Shown: positions 25,061 to 36,769, counted from the first letter of the stretch. The stretch is 64,000 bases of DNA from Desulfosarcina alkanivorans (GCF_009688945.1 NZ_AP021874.1:5022001-5086000); one strand, 5' to 3'. Made by a program: numbers and translations. The notes: generated from the sequence alone by a model not told the origin.

Positions 25061-25741
25061 CTACACGGGTGACTCTGCAGCGGGGACTTCACCGGTTTTT
25101 TCCCAGTGAACGGCATGGCGCACCAGTTCGTTGGCATGCTTCAGGTTGAGCTTCTCTTTGATGCGTTCCCGGTAGGTGCCGATGGTTTTGATGCTCAGGT
25201 GCAGTTTGGAAGCGATTTCGCGGGTGGAAAATCCTTTTCCGATCATTCGGAAGACTTCCAGCTCGCGGTCCGTCAGCCGTTCGATGGAGGAACGGCCGTT
25301 GCCGGCAGGGCGATCGGCCAGGTTGAAGAGGATCTGATCCTTGACCTTGTCGTTGAGGTAGATCTTACCCGCCAGCACCTGGCGAATGGCCGTGACCACC
25401 TTCTCCATGGCCTCCTGCTTCATGATGTACCCCCGGGCGCCGGCGTGAAGGGCCCGTTCGGCGTAGAGGAACTGATCGTGCATGGAGAGGATGAGCACCG
25501 GCATGTTCTTATGGCGGCGGCTGACGTCTTTGGTCAGGTCGATGCCGTCGCTGTTCTCCAGGGTGATATCGGCAATGATCAGGTCCGGGGCCAGGCGTTC
25601 GATTGCCTTCCATGCGCCGGCTGCGCTGGTGGCCTCGCCGCACACCACCATGTCCGGTTCCTGATTGATCAGTTCGCTCAGGCCCCATCGGAAGATGGGA
25701 TGGTCCTCGACGATGAGTATCTTTTTGGGGGCATCTGTCAT
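25061..25741 (-). CDS. Response regulator, NarL/FixJ type
   Basis: The 226-residue protein has a receiver domain with phospho-acceptor Asp58 (LIIADITLENSDG) and the conserved Lys in GYIMKQEAMEKV. A C-terminal LuxR-type HTH (LTDRELEVFRMIGKGFSTRE) follows at about 160-215. It is a DNA-binding transcription regulator driven by the kinase whose gene it overlaps by four bases. Target genes are unknown. Confidence 0.93.
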   Translation of the reverse strand: MTDAPKKILIVEDHPIFRWGLSELINQEPDMVVCGEATSAAGAWKAIERLAPDLIIADITLENSDGIDLTKDVSRRHKNMPVLILSMHDQFLYAERALHAGARGYIMKQEAMEKVVTAIRQVLAGKIYLNDKVKDQILFNLADRPAGNGRSSIERLTDRELEVFRMIGKGFSTREIASKLHLSIKTIGTYRERIKEKLNLKHANELVRHAVHWEKTGEVPAAESPV

Positions 25742-27951
25742 GGGCCAACGGGTGTCGTTACTCGGGTGCTCAGTGAAACTTGAACCACGGTTCCTCCATC
25801 TTCGTGCCCGCCGATGTCCAACGCGGCATGAATCATATTGGCACGAAAACCCATGATGCGCAAGCCCATACCCCGGGTCTCCAGGTCGGACGGGATGCCC
25901 CGGCCGTCGTCATGGACCGAGACGGTCAGGCGGTCCCCATCGACGCGCATGGTGATGGTGATGGCCGTGGCCTGCCCGTGGCGCACCGCATTGTTAACCG
26001 CCTCCTGGACGATGTGAAAAAGGTGGGTGGCCACCAGATTGTCCTGGATGGGCACCGGCGTCTCGTACAGGAATCGGCAGGCCACTCCGAACACCGATTC
26101 CGTATTGGCGGCCAGTTCCCGAATCGAGGATTCCAGGCCGTGGTCCACCAGAAAGACCGGACACAATCCCCGGGCCAGGCGGCGGGTTTTGGTAATGGCA
26201 TCCTTGACCAGGCCGGTGATCTTTTCCGCCAGTCCCGCTTCTTCAGGTGCCTTGTCTGAAAGTTTGCGCACCAGCACCTTGCCCAACCCTTCCACGCCGA
26301 TCAGATGGGGGCACAGGTCGTCGTGCAGATCCTGGCCGATCTTCTGGCGCTCGCGGTCGCCGATATCCATCACCTGCTTTTCCATCCGTTTGAGGTCCGA
26401 CACATCGCGGTGGATGATCACGCTGCCCACCTGTCGACCGTCAGGGTCCCGATAAACGGCGCCACGGGTGCTGACATCGATGATCTGTCCGCTTTTGGTC
26501 AGCCGCCGGGTCTCAACGCTGGACAGGGGTTTGCCCGAGGTGATGGTCTTGAGTCCCTGGCGGGTTTCCTCCCAGTTTTCCTCAGGTACGAAATGGTCCA
26601 GTTTCCGGCCCAGACATTCCTCGCTGGTCCAGCCGAATACGTCGGTAAAGGCCGGGTTCAGGTAGGTGACCCTGCCTTCCATGTCGTAGACCACCATGGC
26701 ATCGGGCATGGCCTCGATCACCGATCGATATCGGTTCTCACTGTACCGCAGGGCCACTTCCGCTTCCTTGCGCTCCTTGACTTGGGCTTCCAGGTCCTGA
26801 TTGTACTCCTGCAGTCGCGCCATGAAGGAGTTGAAATACCGGGCCAGGCGCCCGACTTCATCTTCAGAGTGCCTGTCCAGTCGCACCGACAGGTCGCCTT
26901 TGGCACCCTGTTCCAGGCGTTTGACCAGTTCGGCCAGGGGGTTGGTGATGGAGGCGCTGATCATCGCGGTGATGGGCAGCACCAGCAGGATACAGCCCAG
27001 CACGGTGAAAATGATCACATTGCTGACTTTATCCAGGGGGGCGTAGAATTCGTCCAGGTAGCTCGAGGAGGCCACGATCCACTCGTATTCAGGCAGGTAG
27101 TTGAAGAGCACCAGCTTGTCGCGCATGCGGTCTTCCCCCGGATTTTTCCACGGATAGACGATCTTGCCGCTTTTTTCTTTCAGCATGGTATCCAGCGGGT
27201 AGTTGGGAAAGGCCTTCTCCTCGATGACGTTGACCCCCTGAAGGCTGGGGTGGATGATCGCGTTTCCCCGGTTGTCGGTGATAAAGGCATAACCGGTTTC
27301 ACTGAACTGGAGTGACAGCACGCTGTCCCTGAAATCGTCGATGTTCACCAGGGTGCTGAACTCCCTGCGGTAGGAGGAGACGGCAATGATCCAGTCCCAG
27401 GGTTCGAAATAGGCCATATACATGGCCTTGGGGCGGGTCCGGTCCTCTCCGGGATTTCTCCAGTCGTACTCGATATAGCCCTGTCGCTTTTCGCGCATCT
27501 GCCGGACGAATCCGTAACGGTTGATGTCCTGGCCGAGCCACTCGGCCTCAGGGTGGACCACCATCACACCGCCGCTGGAGACACAGGCGATGTATCCCGT
27601 GGTGCCGATGCGCTGGCTCAGCAACAAGGACTCGGCCAGCTGTTTGGCCTTGGCTTCGGTTAATTCACCCTTCCGGGAAAGGCTGTAGAGATGGGAAACC
27701 ATCTCCAGATTTTTTTCGGCCACGGCCCGCAGGTGGTTTTGAATGGACACCGACACGGAGGTCTGGACCATGTTCAGCATGGCATCGGTGGCGTTTTTCA
27801 GCTCACTTTCGATGTTGGCCTCGATGGTTTTTCGTACGATGGAGTAGATGACGCCGGAGCCCAGAGAGAAAATCACACAAAAGGTAATCAGGTAGCTGAA
27901 GAGCAGTTTATAGCGGATCTGAATGTTTTCCAGAAAGCGGACAGACGTCAT
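25738..27951 (-). CDS. Membrane sensor histidine kinase (double Cache-HAMP-PAS-HisKA_3), NarX-like
   Basis: The 737-residue kinase has a membrane helix at about 15-37, a periplasmic double-Cache ligand domain (about 40-290, with TGYIACVSSGGVMVVHPEAE and GYAFITDNRGNAIIHPSLQG), and a second helix at about 305-328. HAMP, a PAS domain (YLNPAFTDVFGWTSEECLG), a HisKA_3 dimerisation domain (IGQDLHDDLCPHLIG) and a HATPase domain (DDGRGIPSD) follow. Cache domains of this type bind small metabolites. It phosphorylates the overlapping NarL-type regulator. ATG 27951 has AAAGG upstream. Confidence 0.92.
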   Translation of the reverse strand: MTSVRFLENIQIRYKLLFSYLITFCVIFSLGSGVIYSIVRKTIEANIESELKNATDAMLNMVQTSVSVSIQNHLRAVAEKNLEMVSHLYSLSRKGELTEAKAKQLAESLLLSQRIGTTGYIACVSSGGVMVVHPEAEWLGQDINRYGFVRQMREKRQGYIEYDWRNPGEDRTRPKAMYMAYFEPWDWIIAVSSYRREFSTLVNIDDFRDSVLSLQFSETGYAFITDNRGNAIIHPSLQGVNVIEEKAFPNYPLDTMLKEKSGKIVYPWKNPGEDRMRDKLVLFNYLPEYEWIVASSSYLDEFYAPLDKVSNVIIFTVLGCILLVLPITAMISASITNPLAELVKRLEQGAKGDLSVRLDRHSEDEVGRLARYFNSFMARLQEYNQDLEAQVKERKEAEVALRYSENRYRSVIEAMPDAMVVYDMEGRVTYLNPAFTDVFGWTSEECLGRKLDHFVPEENWEETRQGLKTITSGKPLSSVETRRLTKSGQIIDVSTRGAVYRDPDGRQVGSVIIHRDVSDLKRMEKQVMDIGDRERQKIGQDLHDDLCPHLIGVEGLGKVLVRKLSDKAPEEAGLAEKITGLVKDAITKTRRLARGLCPVFLVDHGLESSIRELAANTESVFGVACRFLYETPVPIQDNLVATHLFHIVQEAVNNAVRHGQATAITITMRVDGDRLTVSVHDDGRGIPSDLETRGMGLRIMGFRANMIHAALDIGGHEDGGTVVQVSLSTRVTTPVGP

Positions 27952-28065
27952 GATGCATGCCTTTCATCCGAAGTGGCTACAGGGCAATGGCCGCGCGCGT
28001 GCCGTGTCAACCGGTGGCTGGCGCGGTGCGTCATTGCCTGCCACCCTTTCCTGGCCCGTGGCTGG

Positions 28066-30006
28066 CTAATGGCCGAAATAGTTCATCCAGGGAACGTGAA
28101 ACCCTTTGCTCATCCGCTTTTGCAACTGGGCGACTGCAGACAGGGCATCTTTCAGAAGAAGGGTCTCGCTTTTGTTCAGAGTCCCGGGATCCAGCGTGTT
28201 GTCCGGCGGTCGCCCATCGCGAACCCGTTTCAGATTTTCCCGGATGCGGAACATCATGAGGGTTTCGAAGCCGGCCCGGTAAAAAGCGGCATCCTCGGCA
28301 CTCAGATCGTGGCTGTCGACCAGCCGGTCGAGCCGTTCAAGGGTGGATGGCGTGCTGATCCCCCTGCGAAGGGCCAGCAGGCGAACGGCATTTACCATGT
28401 GAACCAGCGCAGCCGTTTTCAGGTTGATGCGTCCCTTTTTCGGGCCGCTTCGTTCGGTGGCGATCTTCCCCAGAATGCCGATGGGCGCCACCAGCTTCTG
28501 ATCGTCCCGGGAAAGCATATGCCCGGCACTCATGGAACCGGAAAAGGCATCCACGATGTCGTCCCACAAGGTGTCGGCCAAACTGTTGTTGCCCCAGACG
28601 GACCGGTAATCCAGCAGAATGGTGAGCGTACGGATGTCTTCAGGCTCCATGGAGACCATCCAACCGGCCACGCCGCGTCGCCATTCGGAGAGCGCCCGGC
28701 ACCATTTGGGCTTGCTCGCCATCACCCCACCCGGGCAGCGTTCAAATCCGCAGCGATCCAGCCCGTCGACAACCCGTTCGGCCAATCGTTGAAAATAGTC
28801 GAATGAAGCCTGCCGGTCGCCATCCTCAGGGTCCGCATAGATGATGGCATTGTCCTGGTCCGTCCGCAGAGTCTGCTCGTAGCGGGCAGCGCTGCCCATA
28901 TTGATCCAGCAGTAGTCAACCGGCGGTGGACCCCAGCCATCCCCTTTCATCTGAACTTCGCTCAGTTCGATCACCTTGCGGGTAATCCGGTCATTCAGGC
29001 GGGACATGATCTCCATGGTTTCCTGCACGCCTGCCCGTTCGGCCACCAGGGCATCCAGCACCCGATCGATGCCGGCGCTCAGGTCGGCCAGTCCGTCCAT
29101 GTCGTTCTGATCGGCGATATCGTGGATCAGCATCAGGCTGTCGGCCGACTGGGATCGCACCAGATCGGAGAAAGCGACCACCCCCACGGGCAGGTCCCGC
29201 TCCATGACCACCAGCTGCCGGCTCCGGTTCCGGATCATGGCCGCCAGCGCTTCGCCCAGATAGGCTTCCGGGGCAATGGCCTTCAGGCGCGGATCCATGA
29301 GGCGACCCGCCGTGCAACGGCCCACCGGGCAGGTCTGTTCGGCAATCAGTCCACCCACCAGGTGGCGCTCGGTGAGCGTGCCCCGGAAACGGCCGGCAGG
29401 ATCCACGACCACCAGGCATCCCACCTGCCGTTTCACCATCTTTTTCGCGGCATCGGATACCGGATCGTCTTCCCGGCAGGTCAGCACCGGAGCGGACATG
29501 ACCCGGCTGACCTGCTTTCGAAACAGGAGCGCAGTGCTGCTTCCGGGGATGGTGCATGCCCGGTCGGAAAGGTTGCGTTCGTAGATCAGCCGCATCCGCT
29601 CGGCCAGCAGGGTGTTGAAGAATCCGGAAAATTCCGGCTGGCTGTATATCAGTGATTCCAAATCGTTTCGGTGCAGACGCAGGCAGGTCAACGCGCCTTT
29701 GGCCCGTGCCGATCCCGGGTATCGCTGGCCTGAAAGCACCACGGTTTCACCGAAAAAATCGTGCTTCCTGCGGAGCCCCACCACCGACTCCTCCCGGCAG
29801 TCGTCTTCAACGAGAATTTCCACCAGGCCGTGGGCGATGATGAAAAGGCAATCGCAGCTGGGTGCACCCTGGCGGAAGACATAATCCCCCTTTTTGAAGG
29901 TGCCGAGGGTGATGCCGCGGCAAAGGGGGGCAAGGACATTCCGGTCCAGAAGGGCAAACGGGTCGGTACGTTGGAGAACGGCTATCAACGCCTCGTTATT
30001 CATCAT
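28066..30006 (-). CDS. Cyclic-nucleotide-binding, CBS and DUF294 nucleotidyltransferase protein
   Basis: The 646-residue cytosolic protein has a cNMP-binding domain (about 20-135, YVFRQGAPSCDCLFIIAHG), a CBS pair (about 160-290, SAPVLTCREDDPVSD) and a DUF294 GlnD-like nucleotidyltransferase core. The core motif is NMGSAARYEQTLRTDQDNAI, with GS and DxD in place. A DUF294_C helical domain completes it. This order is common in bacterial signalling proteins that may uridylylate or adenylylate a partner, but the target is unknown. AAGGTAAG precedes the start. Confidence 0.9.
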   Translation of the reverse strand: MMNNEALIAVLQRTDPFALLDRNVLAPLCRGITLGTFKKGDYVFRQGAPSCDCLFIIAHGLVEILVEDDCREESVVGLRRKHDFFGETVVLSGQRYPGSARAKGALTCLRLHRNDLESLIYSQPEFSGFFNTLLAERMRLIYERNLSDRACTIPGSSTALLFRKQVSRVMSAPVLTCREDDPVSDAAKKMVKRQVGCLVVVDPAGRFRGTLTERHLVGGLIAEQTCPVGRCTAGRLMDPRLKAIAPEAYLGEALAAMIRNRSRQLVVMERDLPVGVVAFSDLVRSQSADSLMLIHDIADQNDMDGLADLSAGIDRVLDALVAERAGVQETMEIMSRLNDRITRKVIELSEVQMKGDGWGPPPVDYCWINMGSAARYEQTLRTDQDNAIIYADPEDGDRQASFDYFQRLAERVVDGLDRCGFERCPGGVMASKPKWCRALSEWRRGVAGWMVSMEPEDIRTLTILLDYRSVWGNNSLADTLWDDIVDAFSGSMSAGHMLSRDDQKLVAPIGILGKIATERSGPKKGRINLKTAALVHMVNAVRLLALRRGISTPSTLERLDRLVDSHDLSAEDAAFYRAGFETLMMFRIRENLKRVRDGRPPDNTLDPGTLNKSETLLLKDALSAVAQLQKRMSKGFHVPWMNYFGH

Positions 30007-30477
30007 CTTACCTTCACAGCGGCTGACCGGCCGGGGCCGGTGCTTAGTCCTATCGGAAGAGATGCAAGAATAAAGTCATAGTACATCCCCCGGGCAAATA
30101 TCAACCACCGGCCGATACAACCTCGTGAAAAGTCGCTGCCGGTATGCTATGAAGGGGACCTCGTCGAGCCGCGCCGTGATTGCATCGCAGGGCCTGCGGG
30201 CCCCCTGCGGGCGGTGCCATGGACTGCCAGAAGGCGCGTCGGATGAAAAGGCATGTTCACTGTGCGGCCGTATTTCTGTCGTTGCTGATGGGCACCCGCA
30301 CCTGGCCACTAACCAGGATAGGGTGTGCCGGCACCGCTTCAAACACCGGTTCGGGGGGCGATCCGGTGACTGTTTTTACCTTCGGCCACCGGATGCCCAC
30401 CGGAGGCGATTCCACGGGCATGCTGATGGGGCAGGATTCATCCTTGCCCTTCGATGTTTCCCGATGGGAGTATTTCC
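30007..30477. other. Gap between the cNMP-CBS gene and recQ without a convincing gene
   Basis: These 471 bases separate two divergent genes and should hold both promoters, but I see no strong sigma-70 match. A + frame at 30180-30497 (105 codons) has an inner ATG 30243 followed by a hydrophobic stretch. Its codon bias is weaker than that of the neighbours and it runs into the recQ start. I do not call it a gene. The GC hairpin formed by GGGCCTGCGGGCCC lies near 30191. Confidence 0.4.
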
Positions 30478-32541
<2,064 letters not shown>

Positions 32542-32577
32542 CGGCCCACGGGGGTTGAAAGCGGGGCCACAAAAACC

Positions 32578-32613
32578 GGGCCGGACAGATTTGGTATCCT
32601 GCCGGCCCTTTTT
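32578..32613 (+). terminator. Rho-independent terminator after recQ
   Basis: GGGCCGG-CAG pairs with CTG-CCGGCCC, with one mismatch in the stem, followed by five T at 32609-32613. It lies between the convergent recQ and tatA genes. Confidence 0.75.
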
Positions 32614-32639
32614 AAAACGCATGCTGAATACGCTGTCGC

Positions 32640-32822
32640 TCAGGCTTTTTTATCCTCTTCGATCTCCTCCGGGGCATCGGATTCCGCCTTGTTGGAGGCG
32701 TCCTTGAAGTTGCGGATCGCTTTTCCCATGCCGCCGCCGATCTCCGGCAGTTTGCCCACACCGAAAATGATGAGAATGATGACCAGGATAATAATCAATT
32801 CCGGCATTCCGATTCCAAACAT
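32640..32822 (-). CDS. tatA: Twin-arginine translocase subunit TatA/TatE
   Basis: The 60-residue protein has one membrane helix (MPELIIILVIILIIFGVGKL), the hinge with the conserved FG and LP, an amphipathic helix (GGGMGKAIRNFKDA) and an acidic-basic tail. It forms the pore part of the Tat pathway that exports folded proteins. No tatB or tatC is adjacent, so it is a stand-alone copy. Confidence 0.93.
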   Translation of the reverse strand: MFGIGMPELIIILVIILIIFGVGKLPEIGGGMGKAIRNFKDASNKAESDAPEEIEEDKKA

Positions 32823-32897
32823 GTCTTCCTCCTGTGGTAAACCGCGTTAAAACGTAATTTCCTGACCGGCCTGTCACTGCACTGGTTCGGTTTCAGA

Positions 32898-33296
32898 TCA
32901 AGTCGGGTTCGGTTTCAATTCATCGAGCAGCCGCTCAAACTCTTTTGACTTCAAGTAACTGTCAACGGCGCCCTGGTGCTCGATCCAGGTGGCCCACACC
33001 TTCATCCAGGCGTCGTTATGCCAGTAAAGCGTCTCGTCTTTCTTGCCCTTGAGTGTTTCGATGTATTCGATATACTCTTCCGAACAGCTGTCGCAAAATG
33101 TATAGGGGACCCTGAATTCCGGCACTTCCGGCCGGTTTTCCGCCCGAATCTGGACGCCGCACTTTTCGCATTTGGACACACAATGCGTGCACCGGAAAAT
33201 ATTCCTGACCGCCAGGAGCTTTCTTTTCCGGACGAGGGCGTCCTTTTTTTTCCGGCTGCATTTAAGCTTTTCGTCAAGGCAGATGATGTTTCCCAT
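32898..33296 (-). CDS. Zinc-binding protein of unknown function
   Basis: The 132-residue protein from ATG 33296 has two Cys pairs in CTHCVSKCEKCGVQI and one in FCDSCSEEYIEYIE. They would form one or two zinc sites. The C-terminal part is helical and acidic. I do not recognise a named family. An alternative start at 33350 adds 18 residues. It follows the divergent gap before metE. Confidence 0.65.
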   Translation of the reverse strand: MGNIICLDEKLKCSRKKKDALVRKRKLLAVRNIFRCTHCVSKCEKCGVQIRAENRPEVPEFRVPYTFCDSCSEEYIEYIETLKGKKDETLYWHNDAWMKVWATWIEHQGAVDSYLKSKEFERLLDELKPNPT

Positions 33297-33596
33297 GACC
33301 CGTCCACCATAACCGCGTCGAGTGTTCAATGGTGGACCAGACAATATCATCGTGTCTAATAGGTGTCAATCCGAGCCTTATCAAAAGATAACCTAAAAAA
33401 AAGGAATTGTGCGGGGTCCCGAAACGGGGATTCAAGGAATTCTCCGGGTCGCCGCCTGCCGACGATCGTCCGGATCTGCACGGCCGGTGAGAACAACCCG
33501 TGGCGGCTTACCGGTCCACCGCCACCTCACGCTTGTTAAAGCGCCGCCGCCATGATAAAAAGCAACACCTCCCAACACCAACATGAGGATTTACCG
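33297..33596. other. Intergenic region before core metE
   Basis: These 300 bases hold no gene that I can support. There is a small inverted repeat TTATC-AAAA-GATAA near 33379-33392 and an A-run nearby, and a GC-rich stretch with several possible hairpins before the ribosome site GAGGA. I looked for cobalamin or SAM riboswitch landmarks, which would suit a metE gene, and did not see them. Confidence 0.4.
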
Positions 33597-34667
33597 ATGC
33601 TTCAGACCTTGACCCCCGACTGCCTGCCGCTGCTTATCGGCAGTATGCCCATGAACGACCACGCAGCAGCCTCTCGCCTGATCATGGATTATACGCCATC
33701 CATTCCGTTGTGGGTTCAGCTGCCGGTTTTCCCCGAGGAGGGCATGGTGCCGCAATTTTTACCGGGCATGCCGGCCGTGGTCCAAAAGGACGGAAAAATG
33801 TTCATCGACGCTGCCGGCGAGTCATTCGACGACGACCTGCTCGTTTTTTTCGAAGCGTACATGGCCGTCAGCGAGGCCCCGGACCTGCTGCCCGGTTCCC
33901 GTTTCGCCCTGGGCGAGGCCACCGGCAGGGGGGTGGCTGCCCTGCTGCATACACTGGACCGCATCAAGACGCCGCCCGTTGCGGTCAAGGGACAGGTCAC
34001 CGGCCCGGTTACCTTTGGCACCGGTGTCAAGGATCAGGATGGCCGGGCGATTTTCTACAACGAGACCTTGCGCGATGCGGCGGTCAAACTTCTGGCCCTC
34101 AACGCCCGCTGGCAGATCCGCAGCCTTTCCGGGCCCGGCTGCCCGGTGATCATTTTTATCGACGAGCCGGCCCTGGCCGGCTTCGGGTCGTCGGAGCTGA
34201 TCAGCATTTCCAAAGAAGAAATCCTGGCCTGCCTCCGGGAGGTGGTGGCCGGTATCCACGCGGATGGCGGACTGGCCGGCATCCACGTATGCGCCAATAC
34301 GGACTGGTCGCTGGTGTTGGAATCCGGCGCGGATATTGTCAATTTCGACGCCTACGCATATTTCGACCGGTTCATTCTCTACGGTGATCCGATCAGGGAC
34401 TTCCTGAAAGGCGGTGGGCTGCTCGCCTGGGGCATCGTGCCCACCCTGGAGCCCGAAGCGATCCGGCGGGAGACCGTCGATACCCTATACGCCCGATGGC
34501 AGGCGCAGTTTCGGCAGGTCGAAGCGTTCGGGATTGCCCCGGCAACCCTGCGTGCCCAGTCCTTCATCACGCCCAGCTGCGGTGTCGGCTCCCTGAGCCT
34601 GGACCTGGCCAAGCGGGTGCTGGGGTTGACCCGGGATCTGTCGGCCACCATTCGCGATCGTCTGTAA
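33597..34667 (+). CDS. Core MetE-type (cobalamin-independent fold) methionine synthase
   Basis: ATG 33597 (after GAGGA) gives 356 residues, which match only the C-terminal catalytic barrel of MetE. Zinc ligands are probably His and Cys in IHVCANTDWSLVLESG and the later Cys in PSCGVGSLSLDLA. IFIDEPALAGFGS matches the homocysteine-site DEPAL motif. It lacks the MetE N-terminal barrel. Such core enzymes occur in anaerobes and archaea, where a corrinoid protein rather than folate is thought to donate the methyl group. That donor is inferred. With metK and sahH elsewhere in the window it would complete a methyl cycle. Confidence 0.82.
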   Translation: MLQTLTPDCLPLLIGSMPMNDHAAASRLIMDYTPSIPLWVQLPVFPEEGMVPQFLPGMPAVVQKDGKMFIDAAGESFDDDLLVFFEAYMAVSEAPDLLPGSRFALGEATGRGVAALLHTLDRIKTPPVAVKGQVTGPVTFGTGVKDQDGRAIFYNETLRDAAVKLLALNARWQIRSLSGPGCPVIIFIDEPALAGFGSSELISISKEEILACLREVVAGIHADGGLAGIHVCANTDWSLVLESGADIVNFDAYAYFDRFILYGDPIRDFLKGGGLLAWGIVPTLEPEAIRRETVDTLYARWQAQFRQVEAFGIAPATLRAQSFITPSCGVGSLSLDLAKRVLGLTRDLSATIRDRL

Positions 34668-34698
34668 TTGATTATTATTTTTACGTTAAGAGGTGTTC

Positions 34699-35553
34699 AT
34701 GACCGTTCAGCAATCTGAGGCGTCGTTCAGCGGCGCCACCCGCTATGTGTTGGATGAGGAACTGGCCCAGATCGTCAACATCTCCATGGCTCTGGAGATG
34801 CCCCTGCTGCTGAAGGGGGAGCCCGGTACGGGGAAGACCATGCTGGCCCACGCCATTGCCGAGAGCCTGAACATGCCGCTCATTGTTCTCAACGTCAAAT
34901 CCAGCATGAAGCTGGTGGAGGCGTTATACCAGTACGATACCCTGACGCGTCTCAACGACAGCCGCTTCGGCGACAGCCGGCGGGATGTGAGCAACATCGA
35001 AGAATACATCAAGATGGGAAAGATCGGTCAGGCCTTCGCGGCCGACGCGCGGACGGTGCTGCTGATCGATGAGATCGATAAGGCGGACACCGATTTCCAG
35101 GACGACATGCTGGATGTGCTGGACCAGATGGAATTCGACATCATCGAGATCGACAAAACCGTCTCGGCCCGGCACCGGCCGGTGATCATCATTACCTCCA
35201 ACGCCAAAAAGGACCTTTCCGATCCTTTTCTGGGCCGCTGCAATTTCCACCATATCGCCTTTCCCGATCCCAAGATGATGCGCCGGATCATCGGCGTGCA
35301 TTTTCCCGACATCCACGATGCACTGGTTGAGAACGCCATCGCCGCTTTTTACCACATGCGGGAGTTGGAAGCCGTCGAAAAACGACCGGCCACCCGTGAG
35401 CTGATCAACTGGATCCGTGCCCTGAACGCCGATCCGGATTTCAAACCCAAGCGGCTGACCAAGGGGGACGTGCCCTTTCTGGGGGTACTGTTCAAAAAAA
35501 GCGGCGATTACCAGCGGGCCAGTTCCTTTGTCAACCGGCGAAAGATGTTCTGA
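34699..35553 (+). CDS. MoxR-type AAA ATPase
   Basis: The 284-residue AAA ATPase has Walker A GEPGTGKT (40-47), Walker B LLIDEIDKAD and the sensor region IITSNAKKDLSDPFLGRCNF. MoxR ATPases act as chaperones with vWA partners to mature or activate enzyme complexes. ATG 34699 is preferred over GTG 34693, with AGAGG upstream. The vWA gene begins two bases after the stop, so the two form an ATPase-vWA pair. The client is unknown. Confidence 0.9.
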   Translation: MTVQQSEASFSGATRYVLDEELAQIVNISMALEMPLLLKGEPGTGKTMLAHAIAESLNMPLIVLNVKSSMKLVEALYQYDTLTRLNDSRFGDSRRDVSNIEEYIKMGKIGQAFAADARTVLLIDEIDKADTDFQDDMLDVLDQMEFDIIEIDKTVSARHRPVIIITSNAKKDLSDPFLGRCNFHHIAFPDPKMMRRIIGVHFPDIHDALVENAIAAFYHMRELEAVEKRPATRELINWIRALNADPDFKPKRLTKGDVPFLGVLFKKSGDYQRASSFVNRRKMF

Positions 35554-35555
35554 TC

Positions 35556-36746
35556 ATGTTCCTGGCCTTTTTTTATAAGCTCAAGGAGATGGGGATACCG
35601 GTCAGCCCCACGGCCTTTTTGACTCTTCACCGGGCCCTGGCCGACCGCCTTATCGCCACGCTCGACGAGTTTTACACCGCCTCGCGGACCATACTGGTGA
35701 AAAGCGAGCGATACTTCGACCTGTTCGACCAGGTGTTCGCCCACCATTTCCAGGGGGCCGAACTGCCCGACGTGGAGGGCCTGGAGATCGATGAAATGGC
35801 CCGGGCCATGCTGGAACAGTGGCTCCAGGACCCCAAGGCCATGGCCGACGCCCTGGGCATGGATGAAGGCCAGTTGAACCGCATGACGCCGGAAGAACTC
35901 CTCGATTACTTCAAGCAGCGGCTCAGGGACCAGGATGGCCGTCACGACGGGGGCAGCAAGTGGATCGGCACAGGCGGCACATCGCCGGTGGGCCACTCCG
36001 GCTTTCACCCCGGGGGCATGCGGGTAGGGGGGGTGTCGCGCAACAAGTCCGCCGTCAAGGTGGCCATGGAACGGCGCTACAAGGATTATTCCCTCTCCGG
36101 CCCGCTTACCCAGGCCATGGTGGGGGAAGCCTTAAAACGGCTGCGCAACATGGTACCCGCCGGCCCCAGGGACCAGGTCAATATCGACGAGAGCATCTAC
36201 CGCACCATGAAGAATGCCGGTGAAATCGAGATTGCCTTCGACCGGCGCATGAAGGACCGGCTCAAGGTGATCCTGGCCATCGACAACGGCGGATGGTCCA
36301 TGGATCCATACGTATCCGTCGTCCAGACCCTCTTCGATTACGCCCGGGCCCAGTTCAAGGAGGTCCGAACCTTCTTTTTCCACAACACCATCTACGATAC
36401 CATCTGGCGGGATGCGGCCCGCTATCGGCAGCCGGTGCGCATGGCCGAGCTGGCCCGCATGGACCCGGACACCCGGCTGGTGGTGGTGGGGGATGCCAGC
36501 ATGGCGCCCTATGAACTGATGTCCCGGGACGGTTCCATTTATGTCCAGAACCGGAGCGGCCGGCCCAGCATCGAATGCCTGCGCATGCTCGTGAACACCT
36601 TTGCCCACAGTGTCTGGCTCAACCCGGTCTCCGCCGCCATGTGGGACTACACCCGCACCATCACGATGATTCGCCAGATTTTTCCCATGTTCGAACTGTC
36701 CATTGACGGCCTGGAAAAGGCCGTTCAGCACCTCATGGCCGATTAG
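35556..36746 (+). CDS. CoxE-like vWA-domain protein, partner of the MoxR ATPase
   Basis: The 396-residue protein has a helical N-terminal half and a C-terminal vWA domain. The metal-site loop reads ILAIDNGGWSMDP from residue 243, in place of canonical DxSxS, so only the first Asp and a later Ser are retained. TRLVVVGDASMAPYELMS is the second metal-loop region. The altered motif occurs in this CoxE-like subgroup. It is translated directly after the MoxR gene. The complex probably remodels some target, which is not identified. Confidence 0.87.
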   Translation: MFLAFFYKLKEMGIPVSPTAFLTLHRALADRLIATLDEFYTASRTILVKSERYFDLFDQVFAHHFQGAELPDVEGLEIDEMARAMLEQWLQDPKAMADALGMDEGQLNRMTPEELLDYFKQRLRDQDGRHDGGSKWIGTGGTSPVGHSGFHPGGMRVGGVSRNKSAVKVAMERRYKDYSLSGPLTQAMVGEALKRLRNMVPAGPRDQVNIDESIYRTMKNAGEIEIAFDRRMKDRLKVILAIDNGGWSMDPYVSVVQTLFDYARAQFKEVRTFFFHNTIYDTIWRDAARYRQPVRMAELARMDPDTRLVVVGDASMAPYELMSRDGSIYVQNRSGRPSIECLRMLVNTFAHSVWLNPVSAAMWDYTRTITMIRQIFPMFELSIDGLEKAVQHLMAD

Positions 36747-36769
36747 TCGGCGCCCGTCCGGATGCTCCG

